The notes under the pieces were generated by a model that ran no database searches, had not been told where the DNA came from, and saw only the letters and a list, made by a program, of their open reading frames with translations. The translations under genes were made by a program, and so were the position numbers. 64,000 nt of DNA from CAWGOF01 sp963824225 (GTDB taxonomy: Bacteria; Acidobacteriota; Polarisedimenticolia; Polarisedimenticolales; Polarisedimenticolaceae), in the NCBI GenBank assembly GCA_963824225.1, contig CAWGOF010000003.1, positions 2,976,001 through 3,040,000 on the forward strand, read 5' to 3'. Of this stretch, positions 43,170 to 52,117 are shown one piece after another. The first letter of the stretch is position 1; the number at the start of each line of letters is the position of its first letter.

Positions 43170-44372
43170 ATGCACCGGAAACAGCCGTGGCCAGCGATTG
43201 TCGCGGCAACGCTCGTGCTCGCTTCAGGCGTCCGCGCCGCCGAGGAGCCCGAGAGCGCGCAGCTCCCCGGCAGCGAGCAAGGGCTCGGTCCCGCGGCCTC
43301 CAAGGTCTACGGTGTCGAGCGCGGCTTGTCGTTCGGCGGCTACGGCGAGTGGCTGTACCAGAACTTCGACACGAGCCTCGACGACGGGACGCCGTCGGGC
43401 GCGATCGACAACGCGGACAACCTGCGGCTCGTCATGTACGCGGGCTACAAGTACAGCGACAAGATCCTGTTCAACTCGGAGATCGAGTACGAGCACGCGT
43501 CGACCGGGGAGGAAGGGGAGGTGTCGGTCGAGTTCGCGTACCTCGACTTTCTGTTCCGGCCGTCGCTCAACGTGCGCACGGGCCTCGTCCTGGTGCCGGT
43601 GGGCTTCCTGAACGAGATCCACGAGCCGCCGACGTTCCTCGGCGCGCGACGCCCGCTCGTCGAGCGCGTCGTGCTGCCGGCGACGTGGCGTGAGCTCGGG
43701 GCCGGCGTGTGGGGCACCGCGGGACCGCTGACCTATCGCGGATACCTGACGACGAGCCTCGACGCGAGCGGCTTCACCGCGTCGGACGGCATCCGGGGCG
43801 GTCGGCAGGACGGATCGGAGGCCTTAGCCGAGGATCTCGCGCTCTCCGGGCGGCTCGACTACACGGGGACGCCCGGACTGATCGCCGGCGTCTCGTTCTT
43901 CACCGGCGACACGGGCCAGGGCGCCGACGTCCTGGGGAGCACGCTCGACGCCGGCGTGACGACGCTCGACGCCCACGTCGACTGGCGCTGGCGCGCGCTG
44001 CAGGTGCGTGGCTTGTGGGCCCAAGTGACCGTCGACGACGCGGCCGAGGTCGCGACGCTGACCGGCGAGACGGTCGGGGAGCAGATCGACGGCGCGTACG
44101 TCGAGGCGGGCTACGACGTCCTGGCTCACACGCGGTTCAGCCGGCAGCAGCTGATCCCGTTCGCGCGCTGGGAGCGGTTCGACACGCAGGCCGAGGTGCC
44201 GGACGCGCTCGCACCGACCGTGACGGGGGAGAACGACCGCGAGCTCCTGACCGTCGGTCTCGTGTACCTCCCGATCCCGCAGGTCGCCGTGAAGGCCGAT
44301 TTCCAGAACCTGGACAACGATGTGGGCACCGGTCTCGATCAGTTCAATATCGGTGTCGGCTTTGCGTTCTGA
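43170..44372 (+). CDS. Outer-membrane porin-like beta-barrel
   Basis: The 400-residue protein has a signal peptide (residues 1-23), a short linker, then an amphipathic barrel starting 'LSFGGYGEWLYQNFD'. Strand hairpins such as 'LRLVMYAGYKYSDKILFNSEIEYEHAS', 'VRTGLVLVPVGFLNEIHEPPTFLG' and 'AVKADFQNLDNDVGTGLDQFNIGVGFAF' follow, ending in the C-terminal Phe required by the BAM system. The overall form is like phosphate-selective porin O/P. Its position next to a DtxR-type regulator and an FMN-binding redox protein suggests entry or contact of a metal or electron acceptor, by inference. Confidence 0.82.
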   Translation: MHRKQPWPAIVAATLVLASGVRAAEEPESAQLPGSEQGLGPAASKVYGVERGLSFGGYGEWLYQNFDTSLDDGTPSGAIDNADNLRLVMYAGYKYSDKILFNSEIEYEHASTGEEGEVSVEFAYLDFLFRPSLNVRTGLVLVPVGFLNEIHEPPTFLGARRPLVERVVLPATWRELGAGVWGTAGPLTYRGYLTTSLDASGFTASDGIRGGRQDGSEALAEDLALSGRLDYTGTPGLIAGVSFFTGDTGQGADVLGSTLDAGVTTLDAHVDWRWRALQVRGLWAQVTVDDAAEVATLTGETVGEQIDGAYVEAGYDVLAHTRFSRQQLIPFARWERFDTQAEVPDALAPTVTGENDRELLTVGLVYLPIPQVAVKADFQNLDNDVGTGLDQFNIGVGFAF

Positions 44373-44922
44373 GCGACGCTCGCGGCGTTGGACGAGCCTC
44401 GCGCTCGTCCTCGTCGCGACCGCATCGGCGCAGGCGGCGGGCGACCCGGCGGCGCAAGCCGCGGCCCGGGTCTTTCCGCCGCCGCTCGTGCTCGAGCGCG
44501 CGCCGATCGAGCTGACCGCCGAGCAGTCGGAGCGCGTGCGCGTCGCCGCCGGGAGCAAGCCCCCGTCCTCGCACATCGAGACGTTCGTCGTCCGCGAGCC
44601 CGGCGGAGCGGTTGCGGGCTACGCGTATCTCGACCGGCACCTCGTGCGCACGCTCGAGGAGACGCTGTTCGTGGCGCTCGATCCCGCAGCGCGGGTCCTG
44701 CGCGTCGAGGTCCTCGACTTCGACGAGCCCCCGGAGTACCAGCCATCCGAGCGCTGGTTCCAGCAGTTCGAGGGCCGGACGCTCTCGCCCGAGCTCCGGC
44801 TCAAGCGACGGATCCGAACGCTCGCCGGGGCCACGCTCTCGTCCCACGCCGCGACCGATGCGGTGCGCCGTGTTCTCGCGTTGCACGGCATCCTGCATCC
44901 CGGGACGGAGCCGGCACGATGA
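44353..44922 (+). CDS. Exported FMN-binding domain protein with ApbE flavinylation motif
   Basis: The 189-residue protein has a signal peptide (residues 11-28) and an FMN-binding domain of the NqrC/RnfG type: 'VVREPGGAVAGYAYLDRHLVRTLEETLFVALDPAARVLRVEVLDFDEPPEY', then 'QQFEGRT', then 'TLAGATLSSHAATDAVRRVL'. The (S/T/A)GATxS pattern marks the threonine (T161 in this frame) that ApbE links to FMN. The start is ambiguous: GTG 44353 overlaps the porin end by 20 bases, and ATG 44320 and TTG 44362 are alternatives. It overlaps the next gene (ATGA). Confidence 0.85.
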   Translation: MSALRSERRSRRWTSLALVLVATASAQAAGDPAAQAAARVFPPPLVLERAPIELTAEQSERVRVAAGSKPPSSHIETFVVREPGGAVAGYAYLDRHLVRTLEETLFVALDPAARVLRVEVLDFDEPPEYQPSERWFQQFEGRTLSPELRLKRRIRTLAGATLSSHAATDAVRRVLALHGILHPGTEPAR

Positions 44923-45389
44923 ACGTGTGGCAGCGCCGTCTCCTGTGGTCTTCGACCGCCGTCGTCACGGCGAGCGGCCTGCTCTACGCCGTGCTGCGGT
45001 ACCTCGTGCCGCCTTCCGATCCGTTCTCCGCGTACAACCACCCGCTGCAGCCGTGGTCGCTCGCCGCGCACGTGCTCTTCGCGCCGGTGTTGCTCTTCGC
45101 CCTGGGCTGGTTCTGGGGCAACCACGTGCTGCCCAAGCTGAAGCGCGACGTGCCGGGACGGCCGTCGGGGCTCGCGCTCCTCGTGCTCATCGCGATCATG
45201 ACCGTGTCGGGCTACCTGCTCCAGGTTCTTGCGGCATCGGGAGCTCGTCCCGTGCTGGCCTGGATCCACGGCCTCTCGAGCGTGGCCTACGTCGCCCTGC
45301 TCCTCGGCCACGCGCTGCTCGCCCCGTCGGGGTCAGGTCAAAGTGCCAGGTACCGAGACCTGACCCTGAGACCTGACCCTGAGACCTGA
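44919..45389 (+). CDS. Four-helix cytochrome b-like membrane protein (DUF4405-type)
   Basis: The 156-residue protein has four transmembrane helices (about 9-29, 45-67, 85-105 and 113-133). Histidines at helix ends (YNHPLQPWSLAAHVLF, WIHGLSS, LLGHALL) could bind haem b, plus 'IMTVSGYLLQ'. Proteins of this type accompany flavinylated FMN-binding proteins and are thought to deliver electrons across the membrane. The last 25 residues (PSGSGQSARYRDLTLRPDPET) are read entirely from a dispersed repeat, so the natural end was probably near residue 133. It overlaps the FMN-binding gene by four bases. Confidence 0.72.
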   Translation: MNVWQRRLLWSSTAVVTASGLLYAVLRYLVPPSDPFSAYNHPLQPWSLAAHVLFAPVLLFALGWFWGNHVLPKLKRDVPGRPSGLALLVLIAIMTVSGYLLQVLAASGARPVLAWIHGLSSVAYVALLLGHALLAPSGSGQSARYRDLTLRPDPET

Positions 45390-45393
45390 CCCC
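45329..45393. repeat. Dispersed palindrome, GGGGTCAGGTCTCG family, with tandem GAGACCTGACCCT units
   Basis: A left arm is followed by three direct right-arm units of GAGACCTGACCC(T). The cytochrome b-like reading frame passes through all of it and stops at the TGA of the third unit (45387-45389). Confidence 0.88.
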
Positions 45394-45541
45394 ACGCCGC
45401 AGGTGGGGCGGGCCGGCCTCATTTCGGGTGGGGTCCGGCCGATGCAGGGCTGAAAAGCCCCGCTCGGTGCTGGCACGCGATCCGCTATTCGTTTCCGCTC
45501 GCGCCCGAGCGTGGATCGGGTCGCACGGAGGAAGAACGAGG

Positions 45542-46219
45542 ATGAACGCACGAGCGATCGGTGGCCTGGCTCTAGCGACGGGTCTCCTGGCATGGGCCGC
45601 GGCCGCCGCGGGCCAGGGGGTGTGGGTCTCGAACGATGGCAAGTCGCACGTGATCGGCACGGGCGCGCACGCGATCATGATCGACGACGAGGGCGGCGAG
45701 CACTTCGACCTCGCCGACCTGAGAGACGGCGAGACGCGCGTCTTCGGCCGCGGGGACAAGCAGCTCACCGCGACGCGAACGGGAGACGAGGTCGTGCTCA
45801 GCCGCCCGGCTCACGGGAGCGAGTCCGCGGTGCGCATCACGTGCAGCGTGACCTCCGACGACTGCTCGGTCGTGACGTTCGACGACGAGCCCGACAAGGT
45901 GCTGGTCGTCGTCGAGAAGACGCGCACGTGCGTGAACGGCGACGGCGACTGCGTGGCCGACGTGGACATCGTCAGCGGTCTCCCCGGCTCCGGTGCGCAC
46001 GTGGTCATCCGCAAGATCGAATGCGACGGAGAGGACTGCAAGGACGAGAACGAGCTGGGTGCCTCGCCGATGAAGGTCATTCGCGTGCGTACGCCCCACG
46101 AGTCGTCGCACGTGTCGCTGCGCTGCCCCAAGGGCGACACGACGATGCGCGTCGATTCCGCCGAGGCCGACAACACCTACCTGTGCCCCAAGCACTCGCT
46201 GCGCCTCGAGAAGCGCTAG
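45542..46219 (+). CDS. Secreted cysteine-rich protein of unknown function
   Basis: The 225-residue protein has a signal peptide (residues 1-24) and eight cysteines in the mature part, arranged in close pairs (ITCSVTSDDC, TCVNGDGDC, IECDGEDC, LRCPK...YLCPK). A periplasmic, disulfide-bonded acidic protein is likely. The last pair looks zinc-ribbon-like. No family is recognised. A GGAGG site sits upstream. The 152-base gap before it holds a GG-N10-GC match near 45471 that is too weak to call a sigma-54 promoter. Confidence 0.65.
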   Translation: MNARAIGGLALATGLLAWAAAAAGQGVWVSNDGKSHVIGTGAHAIMIDDEGGEHFDLADLRDGETRVFGRGDKQLTATRTGDEVVLSRPAHGSESAVRITCSVTSDDCSVVTFDDEPDKVLVVVEKTRTCVNGDGDCVADVDIVSGLPGSGAHVVIRKIECDGEDCKDENELGASPMKVIRVRTPHESSHVSLRCPKGDTTMRVDSAEADNTYLCPKHSLRLEKR

Positions 46220-46220
46220 C

Positions 46221-46284
46221 AAAAAGGGGACACTCTCCGTTTCTGCCTCATTTGGGGTGGAAACGAAGAGTGTCCCCGTTTCTT
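46221..46284. repeat. Dispersed palindromic repeat, GGGGACACTCT family, inverse orientation
   Basis: Arms at 46226-46242 and 46261-46277 pair with one mismatch around a TGCCTCATTTGGGGTGG linker. The linker is the reverse complement of that in the 18808-18873 copy, up to one base. It lies between convergent genes and touches the stop of the 1555-residue protein gene. Confidence 0.85.
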
Positions 46285-49200
46285 CAGGGGCACGCACCTC
46301 CGAGGCTCAGCGGCCTGTCGCACACGCCGAGAGCGAGCGCCTCGGGACGCTCGGCGCCGCTCGAGCTCTGGCCGTAGGACCCCTCGAGCGAGAACGTCTG
46401 GCCCACGACGACCCAGTAGAAGAACTGGCCCGCGGCAGGCACACCGGGGTTGAACGTCAGCTGGCCCGTCGCGCCGAAGCCGCACTGGCCGTTGGTCCAG
46501 CTCAGGCCGCCGGCGATCGGGCTCGCGCCCCAGAACACCGCGTGATCCGCCGCGCCGCAAGCTGGCGTGTACGTCACGTTGACCGCTGGCCCGGACTTCG
46601 CCGCACGCATCGTGTCCGGCACCTCCTGCGGTAGCGCGAACGCGCCCGAGAACTCGGACGTGCTGCCTCCCGGTCCGGTCGCCGTCGCGCTGTAGAACCC
46701 CACGCCCGCAGGTGCGATGAACGCGAACGGCACCGTTCCGCCGGCGCCGCTGTTGACGACCTGGTTCCCGAGCCAGGTCCGCCCCTCGCCGAAGCCCGAC
46801 GGATCGGCCGCCGGACTCGCGTAGAAGTCGAGCAGATAGCTCCGGCTCGGCTCGGTGTTCAGCGTGCCGGACACCTGGATGTTCGGTCCGAGCGGAATCA
46901 ACGCCGTGATCACCGGGAAGTTCTGCAGGTCGTTCGCACCCACATCCGGATCCCCGAGATCGTTCGGTGTCACACCCGCAGGCTCGAGGTCGATCCCCAG
47001 ATCCGCATCCTCGAAGATCGAGTTCGTCCGGATCGAGTTGTTGTACCCCCCGCCCGTGACGGAGATGCCGGGGCCGCGGTTCCGCGCCAGCGTGTTGCCC
47101 GAGACGTCGTTGCCCTGACCGATGAACACCGACACGCCACCCAAGGAGTTCGTGGTCGAGGTCTGACCGATGTAGTTGCCCTGCACCACGTTCCCCAGGG
47201 CGAGGGAACCTTGCGCGACCACGCCCCAGGCGTTCCCCGAGATCGTGTTGCCGCCGAAGGCGCCGCCGATCTGGTTGCCCGCGGCGTCGGCGAGATCCAC
47301 GCCATGCCCGCCGTTCTCGAGGCCCGCGGATCCGCCGGCGTTCGAGCCGATGTAGTTGTTGTACACGCCGTTGCTGAGCACCCCGGTGTAGGTCACCGTG
47401 ATCTGCCACGCGAGGAGCGTCCCCGAATCGCCGCCGACCTCGTCGACGATCTCGAGCGTCCACAGGCCTCCGATGCGCCCGCCGTCGGCGTACGACAGCG
47501 GCTGCTCGGGCCGGAAGACGCCCGCGAACGGCGCGGCCCCGGCCCCGATCGGCGTCGCCGCCTCGTCGTCGAACGCGGTCCCCGTGTAGTTGTCGCCGCC
47601 GCCCCCGCGGTTCTGGGCCAGCGGGATCCGGATGCCCGTCGGATCGACCAACGTGATGTCCAGGTCGCCATCGAACGTATGGTTCAGGTTGATGCGCACG
47701 TCGAGATCGCGAATCGCGCCGTCGTCCGGCACGAACAGCACCGACGCGATCGTGGCCAGGTCGGGGATCGGCTTGGGCACGTCGGTCGAGCTGTAGGTCG
47801 TCGGGCCGAGCGTCACCGAGTTCGTGCTGATGAGGATGCCGTCCCAAAAGTTGCCGGCGATGACGTTCGGGGCGGCGAACGGCGCACCGATCGAGTTGGA
47901 CCGACCCTCGAGGACCCAGACCCCGTTGCGCTGGTTCGGGATCTTGACCGCCGCCGCGGCATCGACGCCGATACGGTTTCCGACGAGGTAGTGGTTGTTC
48001 GACGGGATGAGGATGCCGTCGTTGGCATTGCCCGAGACCACGTTGCTGTCGAGCGTGTCGCCGCTCTCGTACAGGCGCACGCCCGTGCCGTTGCCCAGCG
48101 CCGCATTTCCGGCGGCGTTCGTTCCGATGAGATTGCCGGCGACCGTGTTGCTTCCGGGGCCCGCGCCGTTCAGCTCGACGCCGGTCGCGTTCCCCGAGAT
48201 CACGTTCCGCGCGCTGGCCGCGAGGCCGCCGATCAGCTCGCCCCGCGAGTCGAACGACACGAAGCCGGCGAACAGGTTCGGTAGCGCGCTGCTCCCCGTG
48301 AGATCGGTCCCGACCAGGTTGCCCTGGTACCGGTTGTCGTGGGTCAGCTGGATGCCGATCCCGTAGTTCGGATGGCTCGAGACCACGTTGCCGGTGCCGG
48401 CGGCCGTTCCGCCGACCGTGCAGCCGTTGGGACCCGAAACCAGAACGATGCCATTGAACCCGTTCGGCAGAGCTGCGGCGCCCGTGAGACTGGTACCGAC
48501 GAAGTTGCCCTCGACCCGGTGCCCACGCGAGAGCCCGCCCTGGATCCATACCCCCGACTCCGCGTTGCCCGAGATCAGGTTCCCGTCGGCGCCCGGTCCG
48601 CCGATCACGTCGGATGCCTCGTCGTCCACCAACACGCCGAAGTCATTCCCGACGGCGGCGGTGCCCGCGGCGTTCGTTCCGATCCGGTTGCGCTGGACCG
48701 AGTTCGCGATCGTCCGGTGCTGGAAGCGCAGGCTCCACGAGTTCAGTGTCCCCGAGTCGCCGCCAACCGTGTCGTCGATGCGCAGCGTCCAGGTCCCGTC
48801 GACCGGTCCGCCGTCGAACGCCGAGAGCGGGGACTGCGGAATGAACGTGCCGGTGAACGGCGGCGCGCCCGCGCCGATCGGCGTCACCGCCTCGTCGTCG
48901 AACGTCGTGTTCGTGAAGTTGTCGCCCGAGCCGCCGACCCCCGCGGCGAGCTGGACCGAGAGGCCGCCTGGTGAGACCAGCGTCAACTTCAGATCGCCGT
49001 CGAACGTATGGCTGAGATCCAGCGTGACGTTGACGTCCTCGACGACCGACCCTTCGGCGATCGTGATCGTCGACGTCGTCGTCGCGAGGTCGGGCACCGG
49101 CTTGGGCACGTCGGTTGACGCCGCGATCTCGGAGGCCGGCCCGCCCTGGAGATAGACGCCGGCGTTCGTGTTGCCCGAGATCACGTTGCCCCGCACCGTG

Positions 49201-50951
49201 CCGATCCGACTGAACGCCGAGCCCAGGAGCGCCACGCCGTTCGTGTTCGACTGCGCCGAGGTCCCGGACAGGTTGATCCCCAGGTAGCACTCGTCGACCG
49301 CCGAGCTCCACGTGCCGTCGAACCGGATCGCATCCCCGGGAAACCGCACGATCCCGAGCCCGAGAACGGCGCTCGCGTCGGGCCCGTGCCCGCTGAAGCA
49401 CAGGCCGCACACGGCACCGCTCCCACCCCCCTCGACGAAGACGATCGGTGAGCTGACCCACCCGGGTTGCGTGCGGCCGTCGATCGTCACCCGATCGGTG
49501 ATCGTGGGAAGTGGGCTCGTCACGCTGATGACGTAGGGCCCGGGTCCGGGGAGCGTGAAGTGGATCTGATCCGGGCCGCCGATCGTGTTGGCGTCGAGGA
49601 TCGCCTGGCGCAGCGAGCCCAGTCCGGCGTTCAGCGTGTTCGTGACGAAGAAGATCGCCCGCGGGACGACCTGTGCCGTCGTCAATTGCCCGCGGCCCGT
49701 CGACTCGAGGAGCACGAGGTCCGGGCTCGCATCCGAGTCGAGGTCGAGCGGAAGCGCCGCGACCGCGGCGTCCTCGAGGTCGAGCGCGAGGTCGAGGCCG
49801 CTGCCGGTCGCGATGTGCGCCCGGGGGGTGTCGTCGAGAGCGACGACGTCGTCCCGACGTGCGCTGGACACGCGCGCGACCGCGAGCGCACGCGCGTTCG
49901 GCACCCGCTCGAGCCGCTCGAACGCTGCCGGGCGATGACCCGGCGCGCGGTGGGCGAACCCTGCGGGGTCGAGGACGACGATGTCCAGGACCGCTTCGTG
50001 CGTGAACCGCCCGAGGACGATCTGGTCGCCGCGGAATCCCAGCGGCCGCCGCTCGAGCGTTGCCGGCCCGGCGGCCGCCTCACGCTCGACCGTTTCACCG
50101 AGGTGTCGGTCTCGGCCGTTCACGACGAACAATTCGTCCTGTGCCACGGCGACGATGTCGCCGTTCAGGTCGCCCTGGAGCTCGCCCGTGGCCAGAGCGG
50201 TCGGGAGCGACGGCAGCGCGATCCGCTCGGGGGCAGCGAACAGGGCGCCGGCGGGCGACTCGTAGACCTCGAGGCTCGCGCCGTTCGGCGTGCCCACGGC
50301 GGCGACGACGTCGGCGATCCGGTCCTCACGGTTCACGGCGCCGACGGCGAGCGCGGCGAGCGGACCCCCGAGCGCGACCGTGCGCGGCGCGCCGAAAGAG
50401 CCCGTGCCGTCTCCGCGGAGGACGACGAACGCCGATCGGTTCTTCGAGGCCACGAGCAGATCGGCCCGGCCGTCGTTGTCGAAATCCCCTGCGCCGAAGA
50501 AGTCGGGCGCGAACGGGGTCGCGACGACGCGCGCCTCGACGCCGAAGCTCGAGCGTGTCTCGTGCGGGTCGTACGGGCCACGAGACAGCGGATCGCCGCG
50601 GTGGACGACGATCGCGCCCTGGCTCCCGAGAGCGAAGAACGCGGCGACGTCGTCGAGACCATCGCCATCGAAATCGGCCGAAGCGAGTCCGACGGGCCGC
50701 GCGCCCCCGGATTCCACCGCGCCGACCACTGGATCGTCCCCGACGAGAACGGCGGTCGTTCGTCGGGACGCCAGGTCGGGTGGCGTCACGGGAGGAAGCG
50801 GCGTCGACGGCTCGGGCGTCGGGGCCCGCTCCGCTGCGCCCGCTGGGCCACGGAGCGGGGGCGATGGCTCGGTGCGCCTGCCGCTCGACATGGCGCTACC
50901 GGTGACGAGGACAGTGAGAGCAGCCAGACCCAGGACGATCCGAGGTTTCAT
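46284..50951 (-). CDS. Very large secreted protein: FG-GAP-like propeller, CSLREA-type beta-helix and two P-domains
   Basis: The 1555-residue protein has a signal peptide (PRIVLGLAALTVLVTGSA). An N-terminal propeller with FG-GAP/VCBS repeats follows (ASADFDGDGLDDVAAFF, GAGDFDNDGRADLLVAS). A 'FFVTNTLNAGLGSLRQAILDAN' segment opens a right-handed parallel beta-helix with many 'GNVISGN', 'NLIGTN' and 'GVRLY' rungs. Two proprotein-convertase P-domains are inserted, each introduced by STDVPKP(V/I)PDLAT and carrying 'SHTFDGDLKLTLVSPGG' and 'GTWTLRIDDTVGGDSGTL'. A C-terminal Ig-like end follows. It is probably a surface or adhesive protein. The ATG at 50951 has a GAGGGGGGGG site; a GTG lies 15 bases upstream. 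Confidence 0.85.
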   Translation of the reverse strand: MKPRIVLGLAALTVLVTGSAMSSGRRTEPSPPLRGPAGAAERAPTPEPSTPLPPVTPPDLASRRTTAVLVGDDPVVGAVESGGARPVGLASADFDGDGLDDVAAFFALGSQGAIVVHRGDPLSRGPYDPHETRSSFGVEARVVATPFAPDFFGAGDFDNDGRADLLVASKNRSAFVVLRGDGTGSFGAPRTVALGGPLAALAVGAVNREDRIADVVAAVGTPNGASLEVYESPAGALFAAPERIALPSLPTALATGELQGDLNGDIVAVAQDELFVVNGRDRHLGETVEREAAAGPATLERRPLGFRGDQIVLGRFTHEAVLDIVVLDPAGFAHRAPGHRPAAFERLERVPNARALAVARVSSARRDDVVALDDTPRAHIATGSGLDLALDLEDAAVAALPLDLDSDASPDLVLLESTGRGQLTTAQVVPRAIFFVTNTLNAGLGSLRQAILDANTIGGPDQIHFTLPGPGPYVISVTSPLPTITDRVTIDGRTQPGWVSSPIVFVEGGGSGAVCGLCFSGHGPDASAVLGLGIVRFPGDAIRFDGTWSSAVDECYLGINLSGTSAQSNTNGVALLGSAFSRIGTVRGNVISGNTNAGVYLQGGPASEIAASTDVPKPVPDLATTTSTITIAEGSVVEDVNVTLDLSHTFDGDLKLTLVSPGGLSVQLAAGVGGSGDNFTNTTFDDEAVTPIGAGAPPFTGTFIPQSPLSAFDGGPVDGTWTLRIDDTVGGDSGTLNSWSLRFQHRTIANSVQRNRIGTNAAGTAAVGNDFGVLVDDEASDVIGGPGADGNLISGNAESGVWIQGGLSRGHRVEGNFVGTSLTGAAALPNGFNGIVLVSGPNGCTVGGTAAGTGNVVSSHPNYGIGIQLTHDNRYQGNLVGTDLTGSSALPNLFAGFVSFDSRGELIGGLAASARNVISGNATGVELNGAGPGSNTVAGNLIGTNAAGNAALGNGTGVRLYESGDTLDSNVVSGNANDGILIPSNNHYLVGNRIGVDAAAAVKIPNQRNGVWVLEGRSNSIGAPFAAPNVIAGNFWDGILISTNSVTLGPTTYSSTDVPKPIPDLATIASVLFVPDDGAIRDLDVRINLNHTFDGDLDITLVDPTGIRIPLAQNRGGGGDNYTGTAFDDEAATPIGAGAAPFAGVFRPEQPLSYADGGRIGGLWTLEIVDEVGGDSGTLLAWQITVTYTGVLSNGVYNNYIGSNAGGSAGLENGGHGVDLADAAGNQIGGAFGGNTISGNAWGVVAQGSLALGNVVQGNYIGQTSTTNSLGGVSVFIGQGNDVSGNTLARNRGPGISVTGGGYNNSIRTNSIFEDADLGIDLEPAGVTPNDLGDPDVGANDLQNFPVITALIPLGPNIQVSGTLNTEPSRSYLLDFYASPAADPSGFGEGRTWLGNQVVNSGAGGTVPFAFIAPAGVGFYSATATGPGGSTSEFSGAFALPQEVPDTMRAAKSGPAVNVTYTPACGAADHAVFWGASPIAGGLSWTNGQCGFGATGQLTFNPGVPAAGQFFYWVVVGQTFSLEGSYGQSSSGAERPEALALGVCDRPLSLGGACP

Positions 50952-51070
50952 GACGCCCCCCCTCACGAGTGACGCCGGACGGTTGAAAGGAGTGTGCCTC
51001 GGGCAACTTATACGCCCGTTCCGTCGGTTCCGGAGCGCGTTTTTCTCGGGGTGCGGCAGGCGCCCGGCGC

Positions 51071-51076
51071 TACAAT
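51071..51076 (+). promoter_or_regulatory. -10-like hexamer TACAAT for the GAF-HATPase gene
   Basis: TACAAT lies 35 bases before the ATG at 51112, with a GGGAGG ribosome-binding site between. The rest of the 160-base gap to the divergent surface-protein gene shows nothing else clear. Confidence 0.45.
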
Positions 51077-51111
51077 CGTGCGACAGGGCCGAGCGTAGTG
51101 GGAGGTGTCCG

Positions 51112-52107
51112 ATGCAGGACGACGCCGAGCGAGAACGGCTGGCCGCGCTGCGCAGCTACCGGATCCTGGACACGGAGCCCGAGCAGGCGTTCGACGATCT
51201 GACGCTCCTCGCATCCCAGATCTGCGACACCCCGATCGCCCTGATCTCGCTGATCGACGCCGACCGCCAGTGGTTCAAATCGCGCATCGGCGTCGACGCA
51301 CGCGAGACGTCGCGCGATATCGCGTTCTGCAACCACGCGATCCAGCAGACCGAGACGCTCGTCGTTCCGGACGCGCTCGAGGACGCCCGATTCCGCGACA
51401 ACCCGTTCGTCGTTTCCGATCCGAAGATCCGGTTCTACAGCGGGGCGCCGCTGGTCACGGCCGAAGGCCATGCGCTCGGGACGCTGTGCGTGATCGACCG
51501 CGAGCCCCGTACGCTGAGCCCGGAGCAGATCGAGGCGCTCGAGGCGCTCAGGCGTCAGGTCGTGGCGCAGCTCGAGCTCAGACGCAACCTGAGGGAGCGG
51601 GAGCGTCTCGTCGAGGAGCTGCGCGACGCGCTCGACGAGGTCAAGAAGCTAACGGCGCTGATCCCGCTCTCGACCGCGTGTCGGCTCAACGTGGTGATCC
51701 CGGCCGACCCGCGGGCGATCTCCACGGTGGCCGACGGCGTGATGCAGATCCTGGGCGAGAAAGCCGGCGCCGAGAAGCGGGTCGAGATCGACATCGCGCT
51801 GCGCGAGGCCCTGGCGAACGCGATCAAGCACGGATGCAAGAACGATGCGACGAAGCAGGTCCAGTGCTGCGTCGCGATCGAGGAGGACGGCGAGCTGTTG
51901 ATCGTCGTTCGCGATCCGGGGGCGGGCTTCGACGTCACCGCCGTGCCCGATCCGCGCGACGTTTCGTGTCGCGCGAGGACCAGCGGTCGCGGCGTTTTCC
52001 TGATCAATCAGTTCATGGACGAGGTCCGATACGAGGACGAGGGGCGCGAGCTGCGCATGCGCAAGCGCGTGGAGCGATCGCGGGCCGAGCGGGCGCCCGA
52101 GGCGTGA
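51112..52107 (+). CDS. GAF-domain protein with RsbW-like HATPase domain
   Basis: The 331-residue cytoplasmic protein has an N-terminal GAF domain of the type often found in sensor kinases ('ERLAALRSYRILDTEPEQAFDDLTLLASQICDTPIALISLIDADRQWFKSRIG', 'FCNHAIQQ', 'IRFYSGAPLVTAEGHALGTLCVID'). A short coiled coil follows, then an anti-sigma-type HATPase domain: N-box 'REALANAIKHGCKND', G1 'VRDPGAGFD' and G2 'SGRGVFLINQFMDEV'. There is no DHp histidine region, so it is more like a sensor version of RsbW/SpoIIAB than a histidine kinase. No partner sigma or antagonist gene is adjacent. Confidence 0.88.
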   Translation: MQDDAERERLAALRSYRILDTEPEQAFDDLTLLASQICDTPIALISLIDADRQWFKSRIGVDARETSRDIAFCNHAIQQTETLVVPDALEDARFRDNPFVVSDPKIRFYSGAPLVTAEGHALGTLCVIDREPRTLSPEQIEALEALRRQVVAQLELRRNLRERERLVEELRDALDEVKKLTALIPLSTACRLNVVIPADPRAISTVADGVMQILGEKAGAEKRVEIDIALREALANAIKHGCKNDATKQVQCCVAIEEDGELLIVVRDPGAGFDVTAVPDPRDVSCRARTSGRGVFLINQFMDEVRYEDEGRELRMRKRVERSRAERAPEA

Positions 52108-52117
52108 GGTTGCCTGG

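Noticed and set aside
45470..45488. GG-N10-GC sigma-54-like promoter before the Cys-rich secreted gene
   Set aside because: Only the dinucleotides match. The TTGC part is absent, and such matches are common in GC-rich DNA.
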